Positions 43,795 through 53,960 of a stretch of DNA of 64,000 bases are shown piece after piece; the first letter of the stretch is position 1; the number at the start of each line of letters is the position of its first letter. The translations under genes and the position numbers were made by a program. The stretch comes from Rhizobium sp. BK316 (GTDB taxonomy: Bacteria > Pseudomonadota > Alphaproteobacteria > Rhizobiales > Rhizobiaceae): the NCBI RefSeq assembly GCF_014193695.1, contig NZ_JACHZR010000004.1, positions 682,001-746,000 on the forward strand. The letters are read 5' to 3'. The notes below the pieces were generated by a model. It had not been told where the DNA came from. It made no database searches and saw only the letters and a list, made by a program, of their open reading frames with translations.

Positions 43795-44417
43795 GCCTCA
43801 TCCTTCTTTCTTCTTACGGCCGGCTTCTTGACCTCGGTCGGCTTCTTCGTTGCAGCAGCGCGCTTCGGTTTTTCGACAGGTGCGGCAACAAGGGCCACCG
43901 CATCGGCCTTGTCTGCTGCCTTCACCCGCGGCTTGCGCACCGTCTTCGGCTTTTCAGCGGCGACGAGCGGCGCAACGGCTGCGGCGGCAATCGGCGGCGG
44001 CGCGGGAACGGCTGGCGGCGTTTCCGGCAGGCTCAGGGACGGTGCCGGTGCAGAGACTTCCGCATGCGGCACGTCCATCTTGTTTTCAGCGCCCTGCTCG
44101 ACCGGCTTGTCAACCTTCGTCGCGTTCTGCAGATCGGACTTGATCTCGTTGCCCATCTGGCGCAGCGGGTTCATCGCCTCGCGCAGGCTGTTGACCGGGT
44201 TCAGCCTCTGGGCGTCGCTGATCGTGCGGCGCACGTCGTCAAGTTCGGCTTCGCGCAGAGCTTCGTCGAACTGGGCACGAAATTCACCTGCCACCTTGCG
44301 GGCACGTGTCGTCATCTTGCCGAAAGCGCGCAGCATCGGCGGCAGATCCTTCGGACCGACAACCACGATCAGAACGACCGCGATAACCAAGAGTTCGGTC
44401 CAGCCAATATCGAACAT
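43791..44417 (-). CDS. tatB: Twin-arginine translocase subunit TatB
   Basis: A 208-residue protein. MFDIGWTELLVIAVVLIVVVGPKDLP is the membrane helix and hinge, followed by an amphipathic helix (MLRAFGKMTTRARKVAGEFR) and a long Ala/Pro/Lys-rich tail, longer than in E. coli. It forms the receptor complex with TatC. It follows tatA by 51 bp. Confidence 0.95.
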   Translation of the reverse strand: MFDIGWTELLVIAVVLIVVVGPKDLPPMLRAFGKMTTRARKVAGEFRAQFDEALREAELDDVRRTISDAQRLNPVNSLREAMNPLRQMGNEIKSDLQNATKVDKPVEQGAENKMDVPHAEVSAPAPSLSLPETPPAVPAPPPIAAAAVAPLVAAEKPKTVRKPRVKAADKADAVALVAAPVEKPKRAAATKKPTEVKKPAVRRKKDEA

Positions 44418-44468
44418 GCAAGGCTCCTGAACGGGCGGCGCGGGGGCTGCGCCCTTTCCCGTACGTGA

Positions 44469-44660
44469 TTACTTCGTTTCGTCGGCCTTGTGATCGACGG
44501 TCTTTGCGGTTTCAGGCGCGTCTTCGTCGTTCATGCCCTTCTTAAAGCTCTTGATGCCCTTGGCAACGTCGCCCATCAGTTCCGGGATCTTGCCGCGACC
44601 GAACAACAAAAGCACGATGACCAAAACGATCAACCAGTGCCACATGCTAAAAGAACCCAT
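44469..44660 (-). CDS. tatA: Twin-arginine translocase subunit TatA
   Basis: A 63-residue protein: one membrane helix (WHWLIVLVIVLLLFGRGKIPELMGD) with the FGRGKIPEL hinge, a short amphipathic helix and an acidic tail. It builds the size-fitting channel of the Tat system. Starts at ATG 44660; ATG 44645 (MWHW) is the alternative. Confidence 0.96.
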   Translation of the reverse strand: MGSFSMWHWLIVLVIVLLLFGRGKIPELMGDVAKGIKSFKKGMNDEDAPETAKTVDHKADETK

Positions 44661-44843
44661 TACGCATACTCCCTGTTTCGGTATTCCCTCGATGTAAGAA
44701 TTTCCGATCCGGTTTCCAACATCAATCCTTCTGGACTGAGCTTAATGTCACGGTATCGGCCTTTGTGACAAGCCATTCATCCATCGAAAAGTCATGATTG
44801 ACATTGTTTTGCGAGGGCGTGGCAAAAGCAAGACCAACCTTCA

Positions 44844-45566
44844 TCATTCCTCGGAGGCGCCACCCGGGGCGAGCAGTCCAAGCTCTTCAAGGTCCAGTTG
44901 TGTAATTGGATCCTCGTCCTCGGTCAGTTCGTCGTTCATGAGGGGCGACGGAATGTTGAAATTGGCGGGGATCCGGCCGGACAACAGGCCGGCGCCCTTC
45001 AGTTCTTCAAGACCAGGCAGGTCGCGCAATTCCTCAAGGCCGAAATGATCGAGGAAATCCCGCGTCGTGCCGAGCGTCACCGGCCGGCCCGGCGTGCGAC
45101 GGCGGCCGCGGAAACGTACCCAACCCGCCTCCATCAATACATCGAGCGTACCGCGCGAGGTCTGCACACCTCTGATATCCTCGATCTCGGCGCGCGTCAC
45201 CGGTTGGTGATAGGCAATGATCGCCAGCACTTCCAGCGCAGCGCGGGAGAGCTTCTTGACCTCGTTCTCGTCGCGGCGGATGACGAAGGAAAGATCGGCG
45301 GCGGTGCGGAAGGCCCAGGCACTGTCGATCTGCACGAGATTGACGCCGCGCGGCGCATACTGCTCCTTCAGGCGCAGCATGATCTCGTGCGCATCAAACC
45401 CCTTCGGCAGGCGTTCGATGATGAAACCTTCGGATACCGGCTGGGCGGATGCGAAAACCAGCGCTTCAGCTATGCGCTCCGCTTCGATCTCGGCCCGTAG
45501 ATCGCGGGCAGTGTCCTCGCCTTCCCCGTCTTCGCGCTCAAAGTCATCGTCTTCCGCGTCGATCAA
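44844..45566 (-). CDS. scpB: Segregation and condensation protein B
   Basis: A 240-residue protein of two winged-helix domains that binds ScpA and SMC. LEVLAIIAYHQPVTRAEIEDIRGVQTSRGTLDVLMEAGWVR is split over two helices and is the ScpB hallmark. The start codon is TTG, overlapping the scpA stop as TTGA. The chain begins with an acidic stretch and ends in another. Confidence 0.95.
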   Translation of the reverse strand: MIDAEDDDFEREDGEGEDTARDLRAEIEAERIAEALVFASAQPVSEGFIIERLPKGFDAHEIMLRLKEQYAPRGVNLVQIDSAWAFRTAADLSFVIRRDENEVKKLSRAALEVLAIIAYHQPVTRAEIEDIRGVQTSRGTLDVLMEAGWVRFRGRRRTPGRPVTLGTTRDFLDHFGLEELRDLPGLEELKGAGLLSGRIPANFNIPSPLMNDELTEDEDPITQLDLEELGLLAPGGASEE

Positions 45567-46423
45567 TCCGACTGCTCCTGTTCGACCACCTGCAGTGTGG
45601 CATGTTTCGGGCCGCGGCGCATGTAGATGGGCTGGAAAGCGCCGTCCTGGCGGATCTCCAGCTTGCCCTCGCGCACCAGCTCCAGCGAGGCGGCAAAGGC
45701 GCTGGCAACGGCCGTGACGCGCTCGGCGGGGCTTGCGAGGTAACGCAGCAGATATTGCTCGAGCGCCGTCCAGTCGACGATATCGCCGATCATCTGGGTC
45801 AGCAGTTCACGGGCATCAGTCAGCGACCAGACGTTGCGCCGCTCGATCGTCACCTGGGTGATAGCATGGCGCTGTCGCAAGGCTGCGTAGGCGCTCAGGA
45901 GATCATAGAGATTGGCCTGATAGGCCGACTGCTGGCGATCCGGGATATGTTCGGGCGCGCCACGGGCGAAAATGTCCCGACCGAGCCGGTTGCGGTTGAC
46001 GAGGCCGTCGGCCACCTGGCGCATCGCCTCCAGCCGCTTCAGGCGAAAAGCAAGCGTTGCGGCCATTTCCTCACCCGAGGGACCGTCGTCCTTGACCTGC
46101 TGCGGGATCAGCAATCGCGATTTCAGATAGGCAAGCCAGGCCGCCATGACGAGATAGTCAGCGGCAAGCTCGATGCGGATACGCCGCGCGCTTTCGACGA
46201 ACTGCAGATATTGCTCGGCAAGGGCCAGAACCGAAATGCGCGACAGGTCGACCTTCTGGTTGCGGGCAAGATAGAGCAAAAGATCGAGCGGGCCTTCGAA
46301 GCCGGCGACATCGATCACCAGCGCCGGCTCATGGCTGGCGCGTTCCGAACCGTTCTCCTGCCACAGCTTGTCCATCGGCGTTGACGCCGCCTGGGACCGC
46401 TCCGTGCCCTTGATCGTGTTCAC
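45563..46423 (-). CDS. scpA: Segregation and condensation protein A
   Basis: A 286-residue kleisin that bridges the two SMC heads. FEGPLDLLLYLARNQKVDLSRI is the N-terminal kleisin signature, followed by the helical middle and a C-terminal winged helix. GTG 46423 is preferred since GGCAGGGTAG lies just upstream and the family usually has a short lead; ATG 46375 (MDKLWQENG) is possible. It follows nagZ by 25 bp. Confidence 0.92.
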   Translation of the reverse strand: MNTIKGTERSQAASTPMDKLWQENGSERASHEPALVIDVAGFEGPLDLLLYLARNQKVDLSRISVLALAEQYLQFVESARRIRIELAADYLVMAAWLAYLKSRLLIPQQVKDDGPSGEEMAATLAFRLKRLEAMRQVADGLVNRNRLGRDIFARGAPEHIPDRQQSAYQANLYDLLSAYAALRQRHAITQVTIERRNVWSLTDARELLTQMIGDIVDWTALEQYLLRYLASPAERVTAVASAFAASLELVREGKLEIRQDGAFQPIYMRRGPKHATLQVVEQEQSD

Positions 46424-46448
46424 CCTACCCTGCCTTTCCGACCTCTTC

Positions 46449-47462
46449 TCAAGCCGTTGCAAACATGGCGTCGAATTCCGCCCTTATCGTCGCCTCGTCT
46501 ACAGCGTCGGCGGTCGGGAAGCCGTCCTCAACCAGCCGTGCCCTCTCGCGCGCAAGACCTGCCAGCGGCGGAACATTTGCCACGACCTGAAGCATCTCGT
46601 CCATATGGCCGTTGCAATGCAGCACGATATCGCAGCCGCCCGCAATAATATTCGCCGCCCGTTCGCCGATCGTGCCGGAAAGCGCATTCATCGAGCTATC
46701 GTCCGACAGGAGCAAGCCCTTGAAGCCGATCTCAGTGCGGATGACCTCGTCGATCACCTTGCGGGAGGTGGTTGCCGGATTGTCCGGATCGATTGCCGTG
46801 AAGACGAGATGGCAGGTCATGGCCATCAACTCATCCTTCATGGCGATAAAGGGCGGGAAGTCGTGAACTTGCAGTTCTTCGCGCGATACCGTGACGACCG
46901 GCAGCTCCAGATGCGAATCCGCAAAGCCGCGCCCGTGGCCCGGCATGTGCTTCATGACCGGCAGCAAGCCACCAGCCTTCAACCCTTCGGAAGCAGCCCG
47001 GCCCATTTCCGTGACAGTGACGGGATCGCCGCCATAGGCTCTGTTGCCGATGACGTTGCTGCTGCCTTCGATGGGCACGTCCAGCACCGGCAGGCAATCA
47101 ACATTGATGCCGAACCTCTGGAGATCGAAGGCATGCAGGCGCGACATCAGCCAGGCGGCGCGCAGCCCAAGCGCGCGGTCGCGGCGATAGAGATCGCCAA
47201 GCGCCTGTCCCGGCGGATAGTGCTGCAGGATCGGCGGACGGATGCGCTGAACGCGACCGCCCTCCTGATCGATCAGCACAGGCGCATGCCAGCCGACGCA
47301 TTCACGCAGCTCGGCAACGAGATCACTGATCTGCTGGGCTTCGGAAATATTCCGCCCGAAGAGGATAAAGCCCCAGGGGCGTTCAGCCTTGTAGAAGGCC
47401 TTCTCTTCGTCGGTCAGCTTGAGGCCGCTGCAGCCGAGGATCATTGCTTTTGATTCGGTCAT
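46449..47462 (-). CDS. nagZ: Beta-N-acetylhexosaminidase NagZ
   Basis: A 337-residue glycoside hydrolase of family 3 that removes GlcNAc from anhydro-muropeptides in cell wall recycling. LIDQEGGRVQRIRPP binds substrate, KHMPGHGRGFADSHLELP holds the acid/base His loop, and LLSDDSSMNAL carries the nucleophile Asp. It sits between the SPOR-protein gene and scpA, cytoplasmic by lack of a signal. Confidence 0.95.
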   Translation of the reverse strand: MTESKAMILGCSGLKLTDEEKAFYKAERPWGFILFGRNISEAQQISDLVAELRECVGWHAPVLIDQEGGRVQRIRPPILQHYPPGQALGDLYRRDRALGLRAAWLMSRLHAFDLQRFGINVDCLPVLDVPIEGSSNVIGNRAYGGDPVTVTEMGRAASEGLKAGGLLPVMKHMPGHGRGFADSHLELPVVTVSREELQVHDFPPFIAMKDELMAMTCHLVFTAIDPDNPATTSRKVIDEVIRTEIGFKGLLLSDDSSMNALSGTIGERAANIIAGGCDIVLHCNGHMDEMLQVVANVPPLAGLARERARLVEDGFPTADAVDEATIRAEFDAMFATA

Positions 47463-47518
47463 ATTCGAATCATAAGGGCCGCCCCGCGAATTGCGAGCAA
47501 GGTCAAGCGCGATCCCAC

Positions 47519-47547
47519 AAAAAAGAACGGCGGGACAAGCCCGCCGT
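47519..47547 (-). terminator. Terminator after the SPOR-protein gene
   Basis: On the minus strand ACGGCGGG (47540-47547) pairs with CCCGCCGT (47527-47534), followed by TCTTTTTT. It separates the SPOR gene from nagZ in part. Confidence 0.8.
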
Positions 47548-47570
47548 GCCGATAAAATTATTCAGAAAGC

Positions 47571-50500
47571 TCAGCGCGAGATGAGGCAGCTTCCGCCGGC
47601 GGAGCGATACTGCTCGCAAAGGGCGGCAGCTTCGTCCTTCGAGCCGGCCGGGATGCGGACGCGGTAGAAAGTACCTTTGCCGGCGATATCTGCCTTACGG
47701 ATTTCGTAGGCGCGGCCACCGAGCACACCTGCGAACTTCTTCGACAGGCTGGCGTAGGACTTCTTCGCCTCATCCTCCGACGGCAGCGATGCGATCTGGA
47801 TGCCGTAGCCACCGCTTGCGGCGGCCGGAGCCTGCTGTGCCGGCTGGGCAGCGGTTGCTGCCGGTGCAGAAGCGACCTGCGTCGGCTTCTGCTGAGCCGT
47901 TGGGCGAACATTGCCGTTCTCGGTTACCGTGCCGACGACATTGACCGGCTGCTCGGCCGGGCGGGCGGTCGGGACAGGCGCCGTATCGGTCGCCACGGCA
48001 GAGGCAGAGGCAGCGTCGGCGATCGGCGTCGTCTTCACTGCGCGAACCGGCGGATCAACCTGATTTGCGTTGGCGGCATTCGCCTCAGCCACCTTGGCCG
48101 CCGTCTGAGCTGCAGGCGCAGTTCCGACAGGTGGAATTGCTGTGGAAGCAACCTGATTGCCGGTGCTTGCTGGGAAACTTGCAGCAGATGGCGTCGCAGC
48201 CGGTTGGGCTGCAGGGGTTGTCGCCGCCACGTCATTGGCTGGCGCGGATTGCTCGGCAGGCGCGAGCTCTTCGCGAGCGACGAGCGTGCCGTCCGGCTTG
48301 ACGATCATCGTGCGGACCTTGCGAGGCGAAACGGACGGTACCGCATCGTCGTCGGAAGCGGAGGCATTCACAGTGCTGTCGTGATCGGGCAGCAGGCGCG
48401 GATCCTGCGTTTCGCCGACTGCAGTCGGCATGACCTGATCGGCACTACCTTCATTGTCATCGGGCGAAACTTCCGGCGTCAATGTGCGCTGGACGACATC
48501 GACCGGCGCCTCATCGGAGGAAACAAGCGCCTTCTGCTTCGGCTCTTCGGCAGCACCTGCGACCCGGTCATAGACAGCCTTGTCCTGGTTCGGCACGGTC
48601 TTGCCGCCCGGATTCTCGGGAACGACCTTCACCGGATCCTTGTCGGCGGTTATGACGCGCGGCTCGCCGGAGCTGACGATGCCAAGGCCGGGACCGTTGG
48701 AAACCCAAGTGTAGACCCCATAAGCGCCGCCGGCAAAAACGACCAGCATGGCGGCTGCAGCCAACAGACGGCGCATGGAGCGGGCACGGTTGAAATCCGC
48801 GGTCTGGCTCGCGGATTCGATATGGACTTCGGAAACATTCTCGCGGCGCTCGACCGGCTCGCGCACACTGCGGCGGAAATCCTCTTCCAGCGCGCGCTCG
48901 AAATCATCAAGCCCGTCGGCAAAGACGGAGTTCGCGGGCTTGGCCACAGCAGCGGCCGTTGCAGCACTGACCGGGGATGCCCAAGCCGGGGCAACCGGTG
49001 CTTTCTCCTGTCGCTTGGCGGGTTCGAAGAAGCTTGCGATCTCGGCATCGAGATCGAAATCGAAGTCGGCGGTCTTGGCGACCGGTTCCGGATGCTCGAC
49101 AGGCGGCAGCGTCGGAACATGCATGTCCTCCACCGTCTCGGGACGATCTTCCGGATCGGAGATCATCGACGGATCGAAGGGCAGATCCTCGGTGGATTCG
49201 CTTGCCGGCGCCGGCCTGGCATAGCTGACCGGAGCAGGCTGCGGCTCAGGCACGAAAACCGGTGCCGGCTGCGGACGCGGCGCAGGCTGTGCTGCGATGA
49301 CAGGCGCAACTCGTACGGGTTCGGGCTCAGGCTTCGACTGCGGAGCCTGCGGCTCGGCGAAGTCGAGATCGGCAAGCTCCAGTTCGATACCGGCGAGATC
49401 CAGTTCGAAATCGTGGCCGGCAAAAGGATCTTCAGCCTCCAGTTCCGGCTGGCGCGCGACGCCAGGCGCGGGCGCGATAGGCTGCGAGACCGGCTCCACC
49501 GGAGCCCGAACGACCGGCTTCGGCGCTTCGGGCTGACGAAGAACGGGCGTCGCACGGCTCATCGGCACAGGCGCAATCACCGTCGGCTGCACGGATGCGC
49601 GAGCAACGGGCGCTTCGAACACCGGAGCTTCGAAGACGGGAACAGCAGCAACCGGCGCCGGTTGCTGTGCCGGCGACGCAACGACAGGCTCGGGTGCAGC
49701 GGCGACGGGCTCAGACGCAACGGACGATGCAGCGCGCTGCGGTACCGGATAACGGGAGACATCCGCAAGCAGATCGTCGAGATCGAAGGTTTCCGTATCG
49801 AAGGCGGGCTCCGGCAACGCTTCGGTGAGCGCAGCATCGGGATGGACATCGCCTTCGGCTGCAGCCGCGATCAGGTCGAAACCGGAGTTAGCGGGCTCAA
49901 CAGGCTCTTCGAAGGCAGCACTATCTTCGAACGCTGCGACGGGCTCTTCAGGAAGGGCAACTTCTTCGTGGCGATCGATCTCTGCCGGAAAACCGAAGGA
50001 TGCGGCAACCGGCTCGAAATCCGCAGCTTCAACGGCGGCGACCGGCAGAGGCTCTTCGGCGACATCAGGCACAGCCACTTCGGGTTCGACCGTGAACGCC
50101 GGTTCGGCAACAAATTCAGGTTCGGCAGCGAAGGCTTCCACCGGAGCCGGCTCAACAACGGGCGCCTCGATGGCCAGCTCGGTGAGAACCGGTTCCTCGC
50201 GGCGCGGCGCGTGGAAATTGGCGATCGGCAGACGAATGCTGGCGGCCGACCATTGCGGCGCCTTCGTCGGCGGCTGAATGGACGGAGCGGCAGGAAGAGC
50301 GCCGCCGATGGAAAGCTCCAGCTCTTCGATCAGATCACGGGCGCCGCCATATGCCGTAAACGTGGCCGGAGGTTCGGCAGAAACGGCAACGGGCTTCGTC
50401 GGAACAGGAGCCCAATCATCGGTGACAGGCGCCTCCCGATTGACCGCAACCGGTTCGGGAGCAGCCACTTCGGGAGCAATGACAGCTGCCTCCGGGAGAT

Positions 50501-50861
50501 CCGGCTCGACCACAGGCGTCTCGAAATCGAACACGACCGTCGGAACAAGTTCCTCACCGATCGAGGGGACGTCCTCCTGAACCGGCTCGACATAGTCGTA
50601 GGCTTCGACTTGTTGTTGAGCGACTGGCTCCACCTGATGATCGGAGTCAGCCGGGGGGCGCGGCGCATCATAGCTCTCGAACTCGCGGAGAAGCTCGTCC
50701 TCAAGATTGAGAACCGGCTCCTGCCGCTGAGGTTCATCTACAGTATTGGCCGCAATTCGGGGTTCAAAGCCGACGATACGAGCAAGTTCAGCCAACGGAT
50801 CATCGTCGGCAAACATATCGTCTTTACCGCGCGTGTCATACGCAAGTCGTTTATCAGCCAT
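47571..50861 (-). CDS. SPOR-domain membrane protein with long Pro/Glu/Val-rich region
   Basis: A 1096-residue protein. The first 740 residues are cytoplasmic and low in complexity (Ala, Pro, Glu, Val repeats such as EPVVA and PAPV). One membrane segment follows (LLAAAAMLVVFAGGAYGVYTW), then a periplasmic linker and a C-terminal SPOR domain of about 75 residues (GGYGIQIASLPSEDEAKKSY at its start) that binds denuded glycan at the septum. A role in division is likely. ATG 50861 (MADKRLAYD) is chosen. It follows argS closely: the unselected longer frame would overlap it. Confidence 0.88.
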   Translation of the reverse strand: MADKRLAYDTRGKDDMFADDDPLAELARIVGFEPRIAANTVDEPQRQEPVLNLEDELLREFESYDAPRPPADSDHQVEPVAQQQVEAYDYVEPVQEDVPSIGEELVPTVVFDFETPVVEPDLPEAAVIAPEVAAPEPVAVNREAPVTDDWAPVPTKPVAVSAEPPATFTAYGGARDLIEELELSIGGALPAAPSIQPPTKAPQWSAASIRLPIANFHAPRREEPVLTELAIEAPVVEPAPVEAFAAEPEFVAEPAFTVEPEVAVPDVAEEPLPVAAVEAADFEPVAASFGFPAEIDRHEEVALPEEPVAAFEDSAAFEEPVEPANSGFDLIAAAAEGDVHPDAALTEALPEPAFDTETFDLDDLLADVSRYPVPQRAASSVASEPVAAAPEPVVASPAQQPAPVAAVPVFEAPVFEAPVARASVQPTVIAPVPMSRATPVLRQPEAPKPVVRAPVEPVSQPIAPAPGVARQPELEAEDPFAGHDFELDLAGIELELADLDFAEPQAPQSKPEPEPVRVAPVIAAQPAPRPQPAPVFVPEPQPAPVSYARPAPASESTEDLPFDPSMISDPEDRPETVEDMHVPTLPPVEHPEPVAKTADFDFDLDAEIASFFEPAKRQEKAPVAPAWASPVSAATAAAVAKPANSVFADGLDDFERALEEDFRRSVREPVERRENVSEVHIESASQTADFNRARSMRRLLAAAAMLVVFAGGAYGVYTWVSNGPGLGIVSSGEPRVITADKDPVKVVPENPGGKTVPNQDKAVYDRVAGAAEEPKQKALVSSDEAPVDVVQRTLTPEVSPDDNEGSADQVMPTAVGETQDPRLLPDHDSTVNASASDDDAVPSVSPRKVRTMIVKPDGTLVAREELAPAEQSAPANDVAATTPAAQPAATPSAASFPASTGNQVASTAIPPVGTAPAAQTAAKVAEANAANANQVDPPVRAVKTTPIADAASASAVATDTAPVPTARPAEQPVNVVGTVTENGNVRPTAQQKPTQVASAPAATAAQPAQQAPAAASGGYGIQIASLPSEDEAKKSYASLSKKFAGVLGGRAYEIRKADIAGKGTFYRVRIPAGSKDEAAALCEQYRSAGGSCLISR

Positions 50862-50922
50862 GCCCATCCCACTCAAAAACGCAAACACTTCAATGCCAGC
50901 GCATTGTGGGGAAATGGTGACG

Positions 50923-52680
50923 TTATCGCATTTCGTCCGGTGCGGCAGTGCCTGTAATGGCAAGTCCCGACTTCAAAACCGACGCGACGGCGTACACCAG
51001 CCCAAGTCTGGCAATACTCGATTCTCGGTTCTTATCGTTAACAAATCGTAATTCAGTCTGATCTTTACCTTTGTTCCAGTGCGCGTGGAAGGCGCTGGCA
51101 AGATCATAGAGGTAAAAAGCGATGCGATGCGGCTCTTGAGACTGGGCTGCACTTTCAACGATTCGCGGGAATTCCGCGGCCTTGGCAATCAGCTGCAATT
51201 CGGCGGAATCGCTAATGCCTGCAACGGATTGCGCCAAAAGCTCCGGCGTCGGGGCAAGATCCGGGAATGCTTCCTTCGCCTGACGGAAGACCGACATGCA
51301 GCGGGCATGCGCATACTGTACGTAAAAGACCGGATTATCTTTGGATTGCTCCGTTACTTTGGCGAAATCGAAGTCCAGCGGCTCGGAATTCTTGCGGTAA
51401 AGCATCATGAAGCGGACCGAATCACGTCCGACTTCCTCAACCACATCGCGCAATGTGACAAAATCGCCCGAGCGCTTGGACATCTTCACCGGCTCGCCGT
51501 CGCGGAACAGCTTCACGAGTTGGCAGAGCAGCACCGTCAGCTTCGCCTTGCCGTCCGAAACGCCGCGTGCAACCGCCTCGAGACGCTTCACGTAGCCGCC
51601 ATGATCGGCGCCGAGCACATAGATCATCTCGTCAAAGCCGCGATCGAACTTGTTCTTGAAGTAGGCGACGTCGGCGGCGAAATAGGTATAGGAGCCGTCC
51701 GACTTGATGAGCGCACGGTCGATATCGTCCCCGACTTCGGTCGAGCGGAAGAGCGTCTGTTCGCGGTCCTCCCAGTCTTCGGGAAGCTGACCCTTCGGCG
51801 GCGGCAGCGTGCCCTTGTAGACATAGCCCTTGAAGGTCAGGTCGTTGATGGCGGTGCGGATCGCGGCTGCGCCATTGGCATGCAACGTGCGCTCCGAGAA
51901 GAAGATGTCGTGATGGACGTTGAGCGCGGCCAGATCCTCACGGATCATCGCCATCATCATCTCGATGGCGCGATCCTTGACGATCGGCATCCACTGCTCT
52001 TCCGGCATATTGTGCAGGCGCACGCCATATTCGGCAGCAAGCGATTCCCCGACCGGGACAAGATAGTCTCCCGGATAGAGACCGGACGGGATCTCGCCGA
52101 TCTTCTCGCCGAGCGCCTCGCGGTAGCGCAGGAAGACGGACCGCGCGAGCACATCAATCTGGGAGCCTGCATCGTTGATGTAATATTCCTTGACGACATC
52201 GTAGCCGGCAAAGGCGAGCAGGTTCGCCAGCGCGTCGCCGACGACGGCGCCTCGGCAATGGCCGACATGCATCGGGCCGGTCGGATTGGCCGAGACATAT
52301 TCGACATTGACCTTGCGGCCCTGCCCCAGACCGGAACGGCCGTACTTGGTGCCCGACTGGATCATCGCGCCAAGCAGGCGCTGCCAGTAACCGACGGAAA
52401 GCCTGAGGTTGATAAAGCCCGGACCGGCGACCGAAACTTCGGCGACGTCAGCATCTTCCTGCAGCTTGGCGATGATGATTTCGGCCAGTGCACGCGGATT
52501 GGTGCCGAGCGGCTTGGCAAGCACCATGGCAGCGTTGGTCGCGACATCGCCGTGGCTCGCATCACGCGGCGGTTCGACGGCGATGCGACCGAAATCGAGC
52601 TCGGATCGCTTTTCCTTGACCAGATCGAGCTGTTCAAGGGCGTTTTTAATCCTGGCTTCAAAATCGGTAAAAAGGTTCAT
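50923..52680 (-). CDS. argS: Arginyl-tRNA synthetase
   Basis: A 585-residue class I synthetase. The HIGH motif reads NPTGPMHVGHCRGAVVGD; the KMSKS loop reads VKMSKRSGDFVTL; the N-terminal Add-1 domain and the C-terminal DALR anticodon domain are present (YVQYAHARCMSVFRQA). It follows dgt by 62 bp and precedes the SPOR gene. Confidence 0.97.
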   Translation of the reverse strand: MNLFTDFEARIKNALEQLDLVKEKRSELDFGRIAVEPPRDASHGDVATNAAMVLAKPLGTNPRALAEIIIAKLQEDADVAEVSVAGPGFINLRLSVGYWQRLLGAMIQSGTKYGRSGLGQGRKVNVEYVSANPTGPMHVGHCRGAVVGDALANLLAFAGYDVVKEYYINDAGSQIDVLARSVFLRYREALGEKIGEIPSGLYPGDYLVPVGESLAAEYGVRLHNMPEEQWMPIVKDRAIEMMMAMIREDLAALNVHHDIFFSERTLHANGAAAIRTAINDLTFKGYVYKGTLPPPKGQLPEDWEDREQTLFRSTEVGDDIDRALIKSDGSYTYFAADVAYFKNKFDRGFDEMIYVLGADHGGYVKRLEAVARGVSDGKAKLTVLLCQLVKLFRDGEPVKMSKRSGDFVTLRDVVEEVGRDSVRFMMLYRKNSEPLDFDFAKVTEQSKDNPVFYVQYAHARCMSVFRQAKEAFPDLAPTPELLAQSVAGISDSAELQLIAKAAEFPRIVESAAQSQEPHRIAFYLYDLASAFHAHWNKGKDQTELRFVNDKNRESSIARLGLVYAVASVLKSGLAITGTAAPDEMR

Positions 52681-52742
52681 CGCACTCTTCCATGCACAGG
52701 CTGTGCCAATAGGATTGCCGGCGGCTGCCGGGCGCCCGCTGC

Positions 52743-53960
52743 CTATCGCAAATCCGGAGTGTGGTCAAACAATCGCCTGTGGGCACTGATGGCATAAGTG
52801 TCCGTCATGCCGGCAAGGTAATCGCCGACATGGCGGGCTTTCGGCGCATCGGAGAGACCGGCGATATGGTCTACCCAATAATGGCTCTGCATCTCCTTGG
52901 GATTGGCCATATAGGCACCGAAGAGATCCTTGACGATCTGGGCGGCACCGGCGCGGATGCGCATGATGTCGGGATTCCGGTAGATGCGCTTGAAGAGCAT
53001 CGCCTTGATCTGCCTGTCGGTTTCGGCCATCTCGTCTGAAAACGTTGCAATCACGTGATCCGCCCTGCGGATATCATCGGCGCTCTGCGGTTTCAGCTCT
53101 GCGAGGCGTTTCTGCGCCACTCCGATGACGTCCTCGACCATGCGCGTGATCTGACGGCGCATGATTTCATGCGTGAAACGGCTCGGCTCCAGATGCGGGT
53201 AGCGCTCTCTCACCTCTGCCATCAGCCCGGCGAGGAACGGAATTTCCTCCAGCATCTCGAAACTCAGATAACCCGAGCGCAGGCCGTCATCGATGTCATG
53301 CGTGTTGTAGGCGATGTCATCGGCGATGGCGGCGACCTGGGCTTCGAGGCTTGCATAGCTCGCAAGCTCCAGATCGTGCAACTCGCAATAGTCGAGAATC
53401 GGCTGCGGCACCGGTCCGCGCGTGCCTACGCCATCGGCGGTCAGCAGCGGGCCGTTATGCTTGACGAGACCCTCGAGACTTTCCCAGGTCAGGTTGATGC
53501 CGTCGAATTCGGCATAACGCCGCTCGAGTTTGGTGACGATGCGCAAGGATTGGGCATTGTGGTCGAAGCCGCCATAGGGCAGCAGTTCTTCGTGCAGCGC
53601 ATCCTCGCCGGTATGGCCGAAGGGCGTGTGGCCGAAATCGTGGACGAGCGCCACGCCCTCAGCCAGGTCCTCATCAGCCTTCAGGGCACGGGCAAGCGCG
53701 CGGGCGATCTGCGCCACCTCGATCGTATGCGTCAGGCGCGTGCGGTAATGGTCGCCGTCCTGGGCGATGAAAACCTGTGTCTTATGCTTCAGCCGCCGAA
53801 AAGCCGTCGTATGGACAATGCGGTCGCGATCTCGCTGGAAATCGGAGCGCGTCGGGCTGCCGCTCTCTGGATAGAGGCGCCCGCGCGAGTTCCATGGATC
53901 TGCCGCATAGACCGCCCGTTCGCCATAACCGAAACCCAATGCATGCGTGTCGAAGCTCAT
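52743..53960 (-). CDS. dgt: Deoxyguanosinetriphosphate triphosphohydrolase-like protein
   Basis: A 405-residue HD-domain enzyme that splits dNTPs into nucleoside and triphosphate. The HD metal ligands read RTRLTHTIEVAQIARAL and VHDFGHTPFGHTGED, with the later ASLEAQVAAIADDIAYNTHDIDDGL segment. The short form without the E. coli Dgt insert is typical of alphaproteobacteria. It heads the dgt-argS-SPOR-nagZ-scpAB series. Confidence 0.94.
   Translation of the reverse strand: MSFDTHALGFGYGERAVYAADPWNSRGRLYPESGSPTRSDFQRDRDRIVHTTAFRRLKHKTQVFIAQDGDHYRTRLTHTIEVAQIARALARALKADEDLAEGVALVHDFGHTPFGHTGEDALHEELLPYGGFDHNAQSLRIVTKLERRYAEFDGINLTWESLEGLVKHNGPLLTADGVGTRGPVPQPILDYCELHDLELASYASLEAQVAAIADDIAYNTHDIDDGLRSGYLSFEMLEEIPFLAGLMAEVRERYPHLEPSRFTHEIMRRQITRMVEDVIGVAQKRLAELKPQSADDIRRADHVIATFSDEMAETDRQIKAMLFKRIYRNPDIMRIRAGAAQIVKDLFGAYMANPKEMQSHYWVDHIAGLSDAPKARHVGDYLAGMTDTYAISAHRRLFDHTPDLR

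Noticed and set aside
47571..50861. Repeat-rich region considered as a tandem DNA repeat or CRISPR-like array
   Set aside because: The repeats are irregular at DNA level and explained by low-complexity Pro/Glu/Val protein sequence in one open frame.
48204..50957. 917-residue plus-strand ORF opposite the SPOR gene
   Set aside because: A shadow frame of the biased SPOR-protein codons; rich in Arg/Gly with no domain.
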